Shown: positions 33,896-42,504 of the stretch, piece by piece
Position numbering within the stretch: the first letter of the stretch is position 1
Layout of the letters: every line of letters starts with the position of its first letter
Origin: Demequina sp. TMPB413
GTDB lineage: Bacteria > Actinomycetota > Actinomycetes > Actinomycetales > Demequinaceae
Direction: 5' to 3'
DNA length: 64,000 nucleotides
NCBI RefSeq assembly: GCF_020447105.2
Contig: NZ_CP096184.1
Location: 2,046,001 to 2,110,000, forward strand
Notes under the pieces: model-generated
The model's database searches: none
Told to the model about the DNA's origin: nothing
What the model saw: only the letters and a program-made list of their open reading frames with translations
Position numbers and translations under genes: made by a program

Positions 33896-35092
33896 TTACT
33901 CGTGCTCCGGGAGCCGCGGCGCGCTCAAGCCAGCGTCGCGTCCTATCAGCGCCGCGCGCGTGACGGCCGCCGCCCCAAAGCGGTTGCGAACGGCATCGAG
34001 CGCCGAGTCGATGCGCGCGCCGTCGTGCCAATCCAGTGGCAGCTCTGGCTGGACGTCACCGGACCGCACCAGACCCGCAAGCGAGACACCGATGAGCGTC
34101 ACGCCGCGCTCGGAGACTTCGCGCGCCACGCTCGTCAGCAACGTGTGCGCGGCGCCGAGCAGCACCTCCGTGCGATCGGTGGGAGCACCCAACGTCCGCG
34201 AACGCGTCGCACTCGTGTAGTCGCCAAAGCGCACGCGGACCGTGATGGTCGAGCACGAGGACTCTCGTTCGCGCAGTCGCTTCGCGAGCCCGTCCATGAT
34301 CTGGGTGACGATGAGCGCGAGTTCATCGAGAGTGCGCGGACGGTTGCCCAGCGCGCGTTGCGAGCCGATCGAACTGCGCCGCTTGGCGTCCTCCACCGGT
34401 CGCGGATCACGCAGTCTCGCGAGGGCGTGCAGGTGCGCGCCCGCCGCTCTACCCAAGAGGCGTTCGGCCATCTCCGTCTCCAACTCCGCCAGTTGCCCGA
34501 CGGTATGGATGCCTCGTGAGTGCAGCTTCTGGGCGGTCACGGCCCCGACACCCCAGAGGCGTTCCACCGGGAGCGGATGGAGGAAGGCCTCTTCGCGGTC
34601 GGGTTCCACGACGAGCAGCCCGTCGGGTTTGCTGACGGCGCTCGCGACCTTGGCGAGGAACTTGGTGCGCGCGACGCCCACCGAGATCGCGAGCCCCACC
34701 TCGGTCCGGACGCGCTCTCGCAGCCGCACAGCAATCTGTTCGGGGGTGCCGGCGATGCGTCGCAGCCCGCCCACCTCGAGGAAGGCCTCGTCGATCGACA
34801 GGCCCTCCACGTGCGGCGTGGTGTCGTAGAAGATCGCGAAAACGGCGCGGCTTGCCGCAGAGTAAGCCTCCATCCGGGGCGCGACCACGACGGCCTCGGG
34901 ACACAACGCGCGCGCTCTCGAGGTCGCCATCGCTGTACGCACTCCGCGGGCCTTCGCCTCGTAACTCGCGGCCGCCACCACGCCAGCGCCGACGATCAAG
35001 GGCCGTCCCCGCAGCGACGGCGTGTCTCGCTGTTCTACAGAGGCGTAGAAAGCGTCGAGGTCAGCATGCAGCACCGTCGCTTCGCCTCGCAC
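33896..35092 (-). CDS. dinB: DNA polymerase IV (Y-family)
   Basis: Translesion polymerase of 398 residues. The catalytic motifs are intact: VLHADLDAFYASVEQRD (metal-binding Asp near the N-terminus) and LSIDEAFLEVGG (second acidic pair). Then come the thumb helix-hairpin-helix LWGVGAVTAQKLHSRGIHTVGQLA and the little-finger domain with GSQRALGNRP. GTG 35092 is chosen because AGGAGG stands six bases before it; an ATG at 35128 has no such site. The C-terminus has no clear beta-clamp motif QLxLF (ELPLDW is nearest). Its stop lies 42 bases from attR, so the island ends beside it. Confidence 0.93.
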   Translation of the reverse strand: MRGEATVLHADLDAFYASVEQRDTPSLRGRPLIVGAGVVAAASYEAKARGVRTAMATSRARALCPEAVVVAPRMEAYSAASRAVFAIFYDTTPHVEGLSIDEAFLEVGGLRRIAGTPEQIAVRLRERVRTEVGLAISVGVARTKFLAKVASAVSKPDGLLVVEPDREEAFLHPLPVERLWGVGAVTAQKLHSRGIHTVGQLAELETEMAERLLGRAAGAHLHALARLRDPRPVEDAKRRSSIGSQRALGNRPRTLDELALIVTQIMDGLAKRLRERESSCSTITVRVRFGDYTSATRSRTLGAPTDRTEVLLGAAHTLLTSVAREVSERGVTLIGVSLAGLVRSGDVQPELPLDWHDGARIDSALDAVRNRFGAAAVTRAALIGRDAGLSAPRLPEHE

Positions 35093-35195
35093 GCCACACC
35101 TCCTGCTGGTACCCGCCCGTAGGAGCATCGTCCCACTGAGGCACGACGTCGAGAGGACATCTCGCAGGAATGCCCGCGAGCTTGGGAGACGGCAC

Positions 35196-36104
35196 CTACT
35201 CGGGCGGAACCACGGTCTCCAAGTGGGCGGGCTCTCGCTGCGAGGTCAGCGCGATCGCCGCCGAGACCGCGACCAAGCCGATCGCCTCGACGAGTGTGGG
35301 GACCTCCGCGAGCATCACCACCCCCACCAGCAGTGCGGTGGCGGGGAACACGGACAGCAACACGGAGAAGCGCGCCGTGGGCGCGTGGCGCAACACCAGT
35401 TGATCGATGCCGTACGGCAACACGGACGAGAACACCGCCACCACGAGGAGCAGCGCCAGCAGGCCGGGATCGGCGATGGGTGGCGCGTCTCCGGTGACCA
35501 TGCCTGGCAGCCCGAAGGGGGCGTAGATCAAGGCACCCACTGCCATCGACACCGACAGCGACTCCAGCCCGGATGGCTCCCCCGGTCGGGGAGTCGCAAC
35601 CTTGCGGCCCAGCATGATGTACCCAGCCCAGCCCCCGGCGGCCAACAGTATCCAGGCCAAGCCGACGGCAGCGTCGGCGCCGCCGATGTCGAGCGTCACG
35701 CCCACAATCATCACCACGCCAACGGCGGCAAGCGCGATGGCCACACGTTCTCGCCAGCCGCGACCCGTCAAAGCGCCGACGGCCACCGGGCCAATGAACT
35801 CGATCGCGACGGCGGTGCCCAGGGGAAGATGCTCGAGCGCCAGGTAGAAGGCGATATTCATGCCCGCCAGCACCGCGCCAAAGGCCGACGCTCGCCACCA
35901 GGTCCGACGGGTCCAGCGGCGCCGCCATGGGCGCATCAGCAGGACCAACACCACCGCCGCGATCGCGATCCTTGACCATGCGACCGAGGCCGCGGGCATG
36001 CGGTCGAACAGCCCCACGGCCACTCCGGCGCCGATGTACTGGAACGTTCCAGACAGCACAAACACGAGCGGCGCGAGCGTCACAAAGGCCGAGCGGCGGG
36101 TCAC
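35196..36104 (-). CDS. EamA/RhtA-type DMT exporter
   Basis: Membrane protein of 302 residues with ten predicted helices in two EamA halves. YIGAGVAVGLFDRMPAASVAWSR at the start and EHLPLGTAVAIEFIGPVAVG match the RhtA-like group that exports threonine or homoserine and related metabolites. The GTG start is six bases after TAGCGT (minus strand), with no ribosome binding site. The exact substrate cannot be read from sequence. Confidence 0.88.
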   Translation of the reverse strand: MTRRSAFVTLAPLVFVLSGTFQYIGAGVAVGLFDRMPAASVAWSRIAIAAVVLVLLMRPWRRRWTRRTWWRASAFGAVLAGMNIAFYLALEHLPLGTAVAIEFIGPVAVGALTGRGWRERVAIALAAVGVVMIVGVTLDIGGADAAVGLAWILLAAGGWAGYIMLGRKVATPRPGEPSGLESLSVSMAVGALIYAPFGLPGMVTGDAPPIADPGLLALLLVVAVFSSVLPYGIDQLVLRHAPTARFSVLLSVFPATALLVGVVMLAEVPTLVEAIGLVAVSAAIALTSQREPAHLETVVPPE

Positions 36105-36110
36105 GGCGTC

Positions 36111-36116
36111 ACGCTA
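36111..36116 (-). promoter_or_regulatory. -10 box (TAGCGT) of the DMT exporter gene, leaderless
   Basis: The minus strand reads TAGCGT-GACGCC-GTG, giving the standard six-base leaderless spacing. Confidence 0.45.
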
Positions 36117-36233
36117 GCACCGCAGTGCTGGTCGAGATCGTCTGCAGTGGCGCGCTCCTCTTGCCCGCTTCGCGCGAACCCAGAGGCACGTCGATCGCGA
36201 GCAAGCGTCGTCGCCTCGTGGAACACTTCAGGC

Positions 36234-36722
36234 ATGCCGATCACTCTCAGGCCGATGAGCGCAGACCACCTGCCCCAGTGGCTCGCGACGTCCAACGCTC
36301 AGTACATCGACGAACTGGTCGCAGGCGGCCGCACACGCGAGGACGCCACCCACCACGCAGCCAAGTTCATCGACCCCGCATTCCCCGACGGCCGCCCCGC
36401 ACACGGCTACGCCGTCTTCGACGTCCTCAACGAGGCGGGCGCCGTCGTGGGCTACCTGTGGGTCGGTCCAGACACCAGCGACGATCCCGCCGCGTGGTGG
36501 GTATGGGACATCGAGATCGATGCCACTCAGCGCGGGCATGGCTATGGCCGCACTGCGATGCTCCTTGGTGAGGAGTACGCATACGAGCACGGCGCGCGCA
36601 CGCTCGGGCTCAACGTGGTGGGTTCCAACGCTGTCGCGCGCGGCCTCTACGAGTCGCTCGACTACGAGGCCACCGCTGTGCAGATGCGCAAGCGCCTGGG
36701 CCCGGCCCCGCAGGAGGGCTAG
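36234..36722 (+). CDS. GNAT-family N-acetyltransferase
   Basis: Acetyltransferase of 162 residues. The acetyl-CoA motif is WVWDIEIDATQRGHGYGRTAM (beta-4 then R-G-H-G-Y-G loop), followed by LGLNVVGSNAVARGLYESLDYEA, the classic GNAT C-terminal motif where the Tyr serves as general acid. ATG 36234 is chosen since the 29 codons before it lack GNAT features. The substrate is unknown. It differs from the GNAT at 5632 in almost every position, so they are not recent copies. Confidence 0.9.
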   Translation: MPITLRPMSADHLPQWLATSNAQYIDELVAGGRTREDATHHAAKFIDPAFPDGRPAHGYAVFDVLNEAGAVVGYLWVGPDTSDDPAAWWVWDIEIDATQRGHGYGRTAMLLGEEYAYEHGARTLGLNVVGSNAVARGLYESLDYEATAVQMRKRLGPAPQEG

Positions 36723-36765
36723 CTACCCGTCACCGGTGCGCCTGATCCCAACCCGCGTCTGCCCA

Positions 36766-37719
36766 CTACCGGACGGACGCGCCGTCCTGCTTCTCAAGCC
36801 AGGCCACCATGAGGTCATTGAGTTGCTCCGGCAGCTCCTCCTGGATCCAGTGGCCGCAATCGAGGCTCACCACATCCACGTTCGGCACGAACTGGGCGAG
36901 GTTGGCCGACTTGGCCACCATGTCCTGTTCGCCGTAGACCATGAGCGCGGACTGCTGGATGACCGGCTCGACCTCCGCCAACAGGTGCCAATTGCGGTCA
37001 AGATTCCGATACCAATTGATGCTGCCCGTGAACCCCGAGCGCTCGAATGCGGAAATGTAGACCCCGAGGTCCGCGTCGCTCATGACCGGGTCACCTGCCG
37101 GGGTCTTCGCTTGGGCCAGGTTGATCATCATCATCCCCGGCTCGGGCGGCACGGCAGGCAGGTTCTTGCGGTACAGATTGCGCAAGAACTGCGACGTATT
37201 GGCGTCGAGCACCGCATCGGCCACGCCCGGCTGCCGGTTGAAGTGCACAAAGTAGAAGTCACCACCGAGGAACTGCTCCATCCCCTCGATCCACGGCATC
37301 TCACCTCGCTCCTGGTACGGCAGGCTGAGGTTGATCACCTGGGTGACGCGCTCGGGGTGGAGCAGTGTCAGCCCCCACACCACCATGGCGCCCCAGTCGT
37401 GACCCACGAACGTCGCGTCCTTGTATCCGTAGTAATCGAGCAGCGCGACCAGGTCGCCTGTCAGATGAGTGAGGTCGTAGTCCGTCACCTCGGTGGGGCG
37501 GGATGAGTTTCCGTAGCCCCGCTGATTGGGGACGATGACGTGGTAGCCAGCCGCGACGAGGGCTGGCACCTGGTGTCGCCACGAGTAGGCGTGCTCCGGC
37601 CAGCCGTGGCAGAGCACGATGGGCTTGCCGAAGTTCACTTGACCGGCCTCGAAGACTTCGAGTTCCACGCCGTTCACTGAGACAAGGGTGGGCTCCGGGA
37701 AAGCGCTGGGGTTGGTCAT
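36766..37719 (-). CDS. Alpha/beta hydrolase, epoxide hydrolase-like
   Basis: Protein of 317 residues with an alpha/beta-hydrolase fold. The oxyanion motif HGWPE (39-43) and nucleophile elbow VGHDWGA (Asp108) are those of epoxide hydrolases and haloalkane dehalogenases. The cap domain has tyrosines in NFYRNLDRNW-like context (INWYRNLDRN), typical of epoxide hydrolases. The catalytic His is in DCGHWIQEE. ATG 37719 follows AAAGGAC. It diverges from a WYL regulator that probably controls it. Confidence 0.88.
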   Translation of the reverse strand: MTNPSAFPEPTLVSVNGVELEVFEAGQVNFGKPIVLCHGWPEHAYSWRHQVPALVAAGYHVIVPNQRGYGNSSRPTEVTDYDLTHLTGDLVALLDYYGYKDATFVGHDWGAMVVWGLTLLHPERVTQVINLSLPYQERGEMPWIEGMEQFLGGDFYFVHFNRQPGVADAVLDANTSQFLRNLYRKNLPAVPPEPGMMMINLAQAKTPAGDPVMSDADLGVYISAFERSGFTGSINWYRNLDRNWHLLAEVEPVIQQSALMVYGEQDMVAKSANLAQFVPNVDVVSLDCGHWIQEELPEQLNDLMVAWLEKQDGASVR

Positions 37720-37828
37720 GTCGTGTCCTTTCAATGGGGCGCCGACGCTGGGTTCGGCGTGTTGGGTGCCACCACCGTAGGAAGCATTGCGGACAGATTC
37801 AGTCCTCTAAACGTGCGAGACTTTGGAC

Positions 37829-38797
37829 ATGCGGAAAGACCCCACCGGCCGAGCGCTGCAGTTGCTCTCGCTGCTGCAGACGCATCGGTTCTGGCGCGGC
37901 ACCGAACTGGCCGACCGCCTTGAGACCACGGAGCGCACCGTGCGCCGGGACGTTGACCGGCTCCGCGAACTGGGCTACCCGGTGGATGCCACGTCGGGCA
38001 AGTTCGGCGGCTATCGGCTTGCATCGGGGGCGCACCTTCCACCGCTCGTCCTCGACGATGACGAGGCCGTCGCGGTGGCCGTGGGGCTGCGTTACGCCGC
38101 TGGCGCCGCGATCGACGGTATCGAGGAAACCTCGTTGCGCGCGCTCACCAAGATCGAGGCGCTCCTACCCCACCGCCTGCGGCGGCGGGTCTCGGCGCTG
38201 CACTCAAGCGTCACGTCGGCACCCGTCCTGTCCGACGACCACGTGGTCGATCCCGAGGCGCTCAGCGTGCTCGCCGCTGCCTGTCGCGACCACGAGGATG
38301 TGCGCTTCGGGTACCAGTCAAGCGAGGGCGAAGCGAGCCGCCGCCGCGTCGCGCCACACCAGTTGGTGACCGCCGGCCGACGTTGGTACCTGGTGGCGTG
38401 GGACCACGATCGCGCCGACTGGCGGATGTTTCGCCTCGACCGGATCCAGGACCCGCGCGCGGTGGGGAGCCACTTCACACCTCGCGATATCCCTGGCGGG
38501 GGCGCGGCGGCCTTCGTCGCGAGCGCCCTCGGTTCGACCCCGCGCCACGTTGAGGCGACGCTCGCCATCGACGCCACGGCCGCCGAACTCCAGGGCGTGC
38601 TGCGGTGGATCGATCACACTCCCGTCCAGACGGAGGGTGACCGCTGCGTCGTTCAGATCCGTAGTGAAGACCTCGGCCGACTCACGATGACGGTTGCGCG
38701 CCTTGCGCTCACCGCGCCGGTCGAGGTGATCGAGCCTGCCGAACTCGCGGACGCCGTTCGCGCGCTCGCCCGGCACCTCGGCGGCGCGCCGCGCTAG
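37829..38797 (+). CDS. WYL-domain transcriptional regulator (YafY/DeoR-like)
   Basis: Regulator of 322 residues. The N-terminal winged helix is at about residues 6-58 (LLQTHRFWRGTELADRLE, TTERTVRRDVDRLRELGYPV). The WYL domain in the middle (about 140-215) has GRRWYLVAWDHDRADWRMFRLDRI and should bind a ligand or nucleic acid; a WCX-like C-terminal region follows. ATG 37829 is chosen because GAGACT lies six bases upstream; TTG 37823 is possible. The gene is divergent from the epoxide-hydrolase gene; a weak inverted repeat CGCCGA-N8-TCGGCG (37740-37759) lies between them. Confidence 0.88.
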   Translation: MRKDPTGRALQLLSLLQTHRFWRGTELADRLETTERTVRRDVDRLRELGYPVDATSGKFGGYRLASGAHLPPLVLDDDEAVAVAVGLRYAAGAAIDGIEETSLRALTKIEALLPHRLRRRVSALHSSVTSAPVLSDDHVVDPEALSVLAAACRDHEDVRFGYQSSEGEASRRRVAPHQLVTAGRRWYLVAWDHDRADWRMFRLDRIQDPRAVGSHFTPRDIPGGGAAAFVASALGSTPRHVEATLAIDATAAELQGVLRWIDHTPVQTEGDRCVVQIRSEDLGRLTMTVARLALTAPVEVIEPAELADAVRALARHLGGAPR

Positions 38798-38842
38798 ACA
38801 CCCGCGAGAACGTCGGCGATTGCCCCCTACTGTCTCGTGGCC

Positions 38843-40066
38843 CTACTGCCCGATGCCCCAGTTCTCTATCACGTAGTCCATGTCCTTGTCGCCGCGCCCG
38901 GAGAGGTTCACTAGCACGGTCCCCGTGCCCATCTCGCGGGCCGTGACCAGAGCATGCGCCACGGCGTGCGCGCTCTCGAGCGCCGGGATGATTCCCTCTT
39001 TGCGGCTCAGCGCGAAGAACGCGTCGCGGCAGTCGTCGTCGCTCGCCGTGACGTAGCGGACGCGGCCGGTGTCCTTCAGGTAGCTGTGCTCCGGCCCGAC
39101 GCCCGGGTAGTCCAGCCCACTCGCGCACGAGTACACGGGCGACGGGTTTCCCTCGGAGTCCTGGAGGAGGTAGCAGTTGAAGCCGTGGATGACGCCGGGG
39201 GTGCCGTACGTCATGGTCGCGGCGTTCTCGCCCACCTCGGTGCCGCGGCCGAGCGGCTCCACCCCGATGAGCTCCACCGGGTCGTCCAGGAACGCCGAGA
39301 ACATGCCAATCGCGTTGGACCCGCCGCCCACGCAAGCCTCGACGACGTCGGGAAGGTTGCCCGTCATCTCGTGGAACTGCTCGCGTGCCTCGATGCCCAC
39401 CACCTTTTGGAAGTCGCGCACCATCATCGGGAATGGGTGCGGCCCCACTACGGAGCCGATGCAGTAGATCGAGTTCTCGTAGTCGGCCAGGTACGCCTCG
39501 AACGCCGAGTCCACGGCCTCCTTGAGCGTGCGCAGCCCGTGCGTGACGGGGACAACCGTCGCACCGAGCAACTGCATCCGGCTGACGTTGGGAGCCTGCT
39601 TCTCGATGTCGACCTGGCCCATGTGGATCTCGCACTCGAGGCCAAAGTGCGCCGCGGCGGTCGCGAGCGCGACGCCATGTTGGCCTGCGCCCGTCTCCGC
39701 AATCAGCTTCTTCTTGCCCATGTACTTGGCGAGCAGGCCCTCGCCCATGCAGTGGTTGAGCTTATGCGCCCCGGTGTGGTTGAGGTCCTCGCGCTTGAGG
39801 TAGATCTGAGCCCCGCCGTTCTCCAGTGAGAGCGTGCGCGCGTGGTAGACCGGCGTCGGCCGTCCTTGGAAGTGCGTGCGGATGTAGCGCAGCTCGTTGA
39901 TGAACGCGGCGTCGTTCTCGATCTCGTGATACGCCCTGGTGATCTCCGCGAAGGGGCCTTCAAGTTGCGGCGGGAGGAACTGGCCGCCGAAGGCTCCGAA
40001 GAAGCCGCTCTGGTCAGGGACGGTTGCGCGGCGGAAGCCCTCGCGCGTGCTGGTCTGCTCGCTCAT
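38843..40066 (-). CDS. trpB: Tryptophan synthase beta chain, stand-alone
   Basis: PLP enzyme of 407 residues that joins indole and serine to tryptophan. The PLP lysine is Lys102 in [10 protein letters not shown]. Other motifs: [15 protein letters not shown], the phosphate loop [15 protein letters not shown] and NLSGRGDKD. The start segment FGGQFLPP replaces the usual FGGxYVPE. ATG 40066 has GAGG seven bases before it. No trpA, trpC or other trp gene is next to it, so it may be a second, salvage-type TrpB or a separated gene. A TAGGCT box lies at 40103-40108. Confidence 0.93.
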   Translation of the reverse strand: MSEQTSTREGFRRATVPDQSGFFGAFGGQFLPPQLEGPFAEITRAYHEIENDAAFINELRYIRTHFQGRPTPVYHARTLSLENGGAQIYLKREDLNHTGAHKLNHCMGEGLLAKYMGKKKLIAETGAGQHGVALATAAAHFGLECEIHMGQVDIEKQAPNVSRMQLLGATVVPVTHGLRTLKEAVDSAFEAYLADYENSIYCIGSVVGPHPFPMMVRDFQKVVGIEAREQFHEMTGNLPDVVEACVGGGSNAIGMFSAFLDDPVELIGVEPLGRGTEVGENAATMTYGTPGVIHGFNCYLLQDSEGNPSPVYSCASGLDYPGVGPEHSYLKDTGRVRYVTASDDDCRDAFFALSRKEGIIPALESAHAVAHALVTAREMGTGTVLVNLSGRGDKDMDYVIENWGIGQ

Positions 40067-40102
40067 CACACACCTCATCGTGGTCGGTCGTCAGGCGCGG
40101 CG

Positions 40103-40108
40103 AGCCTA
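40103..40108 (-). promoter_or_regulatory. Possible -10 box (TAGGCT) of trpB
   Basis: TAGGCT on the minus strand lies 36 bases before ATG 40066, leaving a leader of about 30 bases that contains the GAGG ribosome binding site. Confidence 0.35.
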
Positions 40109-40191
40109 CACCCGGGAGGTGCGAGTGGAGTGGGACTCACACCCTGGTGAAACACTCGGAGCGCTTCGCGCGGTTCCTGCGCGAGCGATGG

Positions 40192-40262
40192 CGGCGGTTG
40201 ACGGACGCGGGTGACGGCGGTTGACGGACGCGGGTCGCGGCGGTTGACGAAGCGCGGGGCGA
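40192..40262. repeat. 23-bp tandem repeat upstream of trpB
   Basis: A unit beginning CGGCGGTTGACGGACGCGGG is present at 40192-40214 and 40215-40237, with a diverged third copy after it. No ORF of merit uses it. The 519-bp gap 40067-40585 holds this repeat, the trpB promoter and the GC-rich repeat array C; I see no gene in it. Confidence 0.75.
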
Positions 40263-40453
40263 GCCGGGGCGAGCGACGAAGATCGCCCGCGACTGGGCCC
40301 AGTCGGGCCGGCCTACCGGTGCTCCTCGGGACTTGTCGGCACCTCAGCGGACCCTCCCTGACACCAGGCACGGCGCTCGACCGGCGCGCCGCCCGCGACA
40401 CGCCGAGGTTCGTACCCGCGGTGTGTCAGGGAAGGTACACCAGCGGCGCGCAA

Positions 40454-40558
40454 GGTGCGTGAGTGCCCCGCAGGGCGCGGGGCGGCGCGCAGAGTGCGTG
40501 AGTGCCCCGCAGGGCGCGGGGCGGCGCAAAAAGGGGTACGTGAGTGCCCCGCAGCGAT
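40454..40558. repeat. Intergenic GC-rich repeat array C (three copies, reversed)
   Basis: Three copies of GTGAGTGCCCCGCAG, the reverse complement of the dispersed core, stand at about 40457, 40497 and 40540. The first two are followed by a perfect stem CCCCGC-AGGGC-GCGGGG. The array lies just beyond the 3' end of the siderophore-interacting gene. Confidence 0.8.
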
Positions 40559-40585
40559 GGGGGGCCAGTGGCCGAGCACACCCCG

Positions 40586-41353
40586 TCAGGTCAAGTCCTC
40601 CGCCTCCATCGCGGCGTTGAACTCCTTCTTGCTCGACTGCCAGCCGTCCTCGTTCAGTCCGGTACGCCAGTACCCAGAAATGGACACCCGTGCGCGATCA
40701 AGCCCCACCTCACGGAACAGAAACCGTCGCAGGGGCTTCACCATGTCCGCGTTGCCGTGCACAAACGCCTCCACCACGCCATCCGGCACGCCCGAAGCGA
40801 TCACCGCCCGCACCAGCGCCTCGCCATAGGGCAGCCCGTGTTCGTCGCGATGCACCCACGTGACCGTGGTGCGAGACGGCACTCGCAGCGGCTGGTGGTG
40901 CGCGGCCGATGCCACCTCCAGGAACACCCACGCACGGGCATCGGCCGGCAAAGCGTCGAGCGCGGCGGCGATAGCCGGAATGGCCGCCTCATCTCCCACC
41001 AACAAGTGCGCATCGGCGTCGGGAGCGGGAGCCCAAGCCCCGCCGGGCCCCATGAACGAAATCTCGTCCCCAGGTTGCGCGCGCGCCGCCCACGGCCCCG
41101 CCAACCCCTCGTCGCCATGGATCACAAAGTCGATCGCCATTTCGTTCGCGACACGGTCGAACCAGCGCACCGTGTAGGTCCGTGTCACGTCGCCAAACAT
41201 CAACTTCACGTAGTGGTCAGTGAACGTGAGCTCTGGCAGCGCGCGCAGGCCCTCGCCGGTGAGGATCACGCGCACCATGTCGGTCGCGTTCACCTTGGTG
41301 CGAGAGACCGTCGCGGTGTGGACGGGGCGCGGCGGACGCGTGGGAGTAGTCAT
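40586..41353 (-). CDS. Siderophore-interacting protein (ferric-siderophore reductase)
   Basis: Flavoprotein of 255 residues. The N-terminal FAD-binding barrel includes DHYVKLMFGDVTRTYTVRWFD, with the family RxYTxR pattern, and GLAGPWAARAQPGDEISFMGPGG. The SIP C-terminal domain has LLVGDEAAIPAIAAALDALP and ends in ISGYWRTGLNEDGW, the usual ViuB/YqjH ending. It releases iron by reducing ferric siderophores with NADPH. ATG 41353 is preceded by TAGGCT with seven bases between. The frame is open to 41725, but that part is a shadow of the epimerase. Confidence 0.93.
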   Translation of the reverse strand: MTTPTRPPRPVHTATVSRTKVNATDMVRVILTGEGLRALPELTFTDHYVKLMFGDVTRTYTVRWFDRVANEMAIDFVIHGDEGLAGPWAARAQPGDEISFMGPGGAWAPAPDADAHLLVGDEAAIPAIAAALDALPADARAWVFLEVASAAHHQPLRVPSRTTVTWVHRDEHGLPYGEALVRAVIASGVPDGVVEAFVHGNADMVKPLRRFLFREVGLDRARVSISGYWRTGLNEDGWQSSKKEFNAAMEAEDLT

Positions 41354-41360
41354 TACCCCC

Positions 41361-41366
41361 AGCCTA
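41361..41366 (-). promoter_or_regulatory. -10 box (TAGGCT) of the siderophore-interacting gene
   Basis: The minus strand reads TAGGCT-GGGGGTA-ATG. The seven-base gap suggests a leaderless or very short-leader mRNA. I see no full DtxR/IdeR box. Confidence 0.45.
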
Positions 41367-41392
41367 CGTTCATGGCCCCGGCCGTCCGAGCC

Positions 41393-41410
41393 CGTGGTCC
41401 GTCGACCACG
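41393..41410. promoter_or_regulatory. 18-bp inverted repeat between divergent genes
   Basis: CGTGGTC-CGTC-GACCACG is a perfect 7-bp arm palindrome in the 108-bp gap between the siderophore-interacting and epimerase genes. It could be an operator for either; the regulator is unknown. Confidence 0.4.
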
Positions 41411-41461
41411 CCGATCTAGCATGGAGACTGTCGCCCGATCAGCACCCCTCAGGAGGAGCTC

Positions 41462-42493
41462 ATGAAGATCGTCGTCACAGGGGCCAGTGGCAACGTCGGC
41501 ACGGCGGTCCTGCGAGCGCTGCGCGAGGCGGACGACGTCACCGAAGTGGTCGGCCTGGCGCGACGGATACCGCGACGCACCCCTGGCCCGCCCTACGACG
41601 TCGCGACGTGGCACAGCGTCGACCTTGGCGCGAGTGACGCAGCAAAGGTGAGCGACGCCCTTGCCCGCGCGATGGATGGCGCCGACGCTGTGATCCACCT
41701 GGCCTGGGCGATCCAGCCCAACCATGACAGGGCTCGCTTGCGCCGCACCAACGTCCTGGGGTCATCCCGCGTTCTTGCGGCCGCGCGTGCGGCGAGGGTT
41801 GATCACGTGGTGGTCGCGTCTTCCGTTGGCGCCTACTCGCCCTGCCACGACGACGCCCTGCACGACGAGTCGTGGCCCACCAAGGGCATCCCCACCAGCG
41901 AGTACAGCGTTGACAAAGCGGACCTGGAGACGCTGCTCGATGAGCACGAGACCAACCACCCCGAGGTGCTCATCACCAGGCTCAGACCGGCGCTCATCTT
42001 CCAGCGCGATGCGGGCTCGGAGATCATGCGGTACTTCTTCGGCCCCTGGGTGCCCGCGAGCGCTCTGAGCGGCCACCTACCTGCGATCGCGTGGCCGCGC
42101 GGCACCAGGATTCAGGCCCTCCATGCGGACGACGTGGCGCAGGCCTATCTTGCCGCTGTCAGGCTGCGGCCGGGCGGGGCATTCAACGTCGCGGCCGACG
42201 ATGTTCTGGGCGGGACCGAGATTGCGGGCTTGCTCTCGGGCGGCCGATTCAAAGAGACTCCCGCGCCTGCCCTGCGCGCGGCGATCTCGGCAGCCTGGAA
42301 CACGCGAGTGGTGCCCGTCAGCCCCGGTTGGCTCGACATGGCCGCGTCCGTCGCCCTGATGTCGTCGGACAAGGCGCGCGCCCACCTCGGATGGCAGCCG
42401 CGCTATTCGGCGCTGGAGACTGTGGCCGAGGTGCTCGACGGCATGGTGGACGGAGCCGGGACAGAGAGCGCCCCACTGCGCGCGTCTCACTAA
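41462..42493 (+). CDS. NAD(P)-dependent epimerase/dehydratase (extended SDR)
   Basis: Protein of 343 residues. The Rossmann motif is VTGASGNVGTAV (7-12 contains TGxxGxxG). Then come VIHLAWAIQP, the VASSVGAYSP strand and YSVDKADLE, where Tyr and Lys of YxxxK are the catalytic pair. It belongs with SDRs acting on nucleotide sugars or similar substrates; the real substrate is unknown. AGGAGGAGCTC stands directly before the ATG. Confidence 0.88.
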   Translation: MKIVVTGASGNVGTAVLRALREADDVTEVVGLARRIPRRTPGPPYDVATWHSVDLGASDAAKVSDALARAMDGADAVIHLAWAIQPNHDRARLRRTNVLGSSRVLAAARAARVDHVVVASSVGAYSPCHDDALHDESWPTKGIPTSEYSVDKADLETLLDEHETNHPEVLITRLRPALIFQRDAGSEIMRYFFGPWVPASALSGHLPAIAWPRGTRIQALHADDVAQAYLAAVRLRPGGAFNVAADDVLGGTEIAGLLSGGRFKETPAPALRAAISAAWNTRVVPVSPGWLDMAASVALMSSDKARAHLGWQPRYSALETVAEVLDGMVDGAGTESAPLRASH

Positions 42494-42504
42494 CGCCGTT
42501 TACC

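Noticed and set aside
40454..40558. CRISPR array
   Set aside because: Three similar GC-rich hairpin copies with short, unequal and mutually similar gaps; it is the dispersed intergenic repeat.
42091..42504. N-terminal extension of the PfkB-like kinase
   Set aside because: The extra residues overlap the epimerase gene in another frame and have no kinase similarity; ATG 42505 is preferred.
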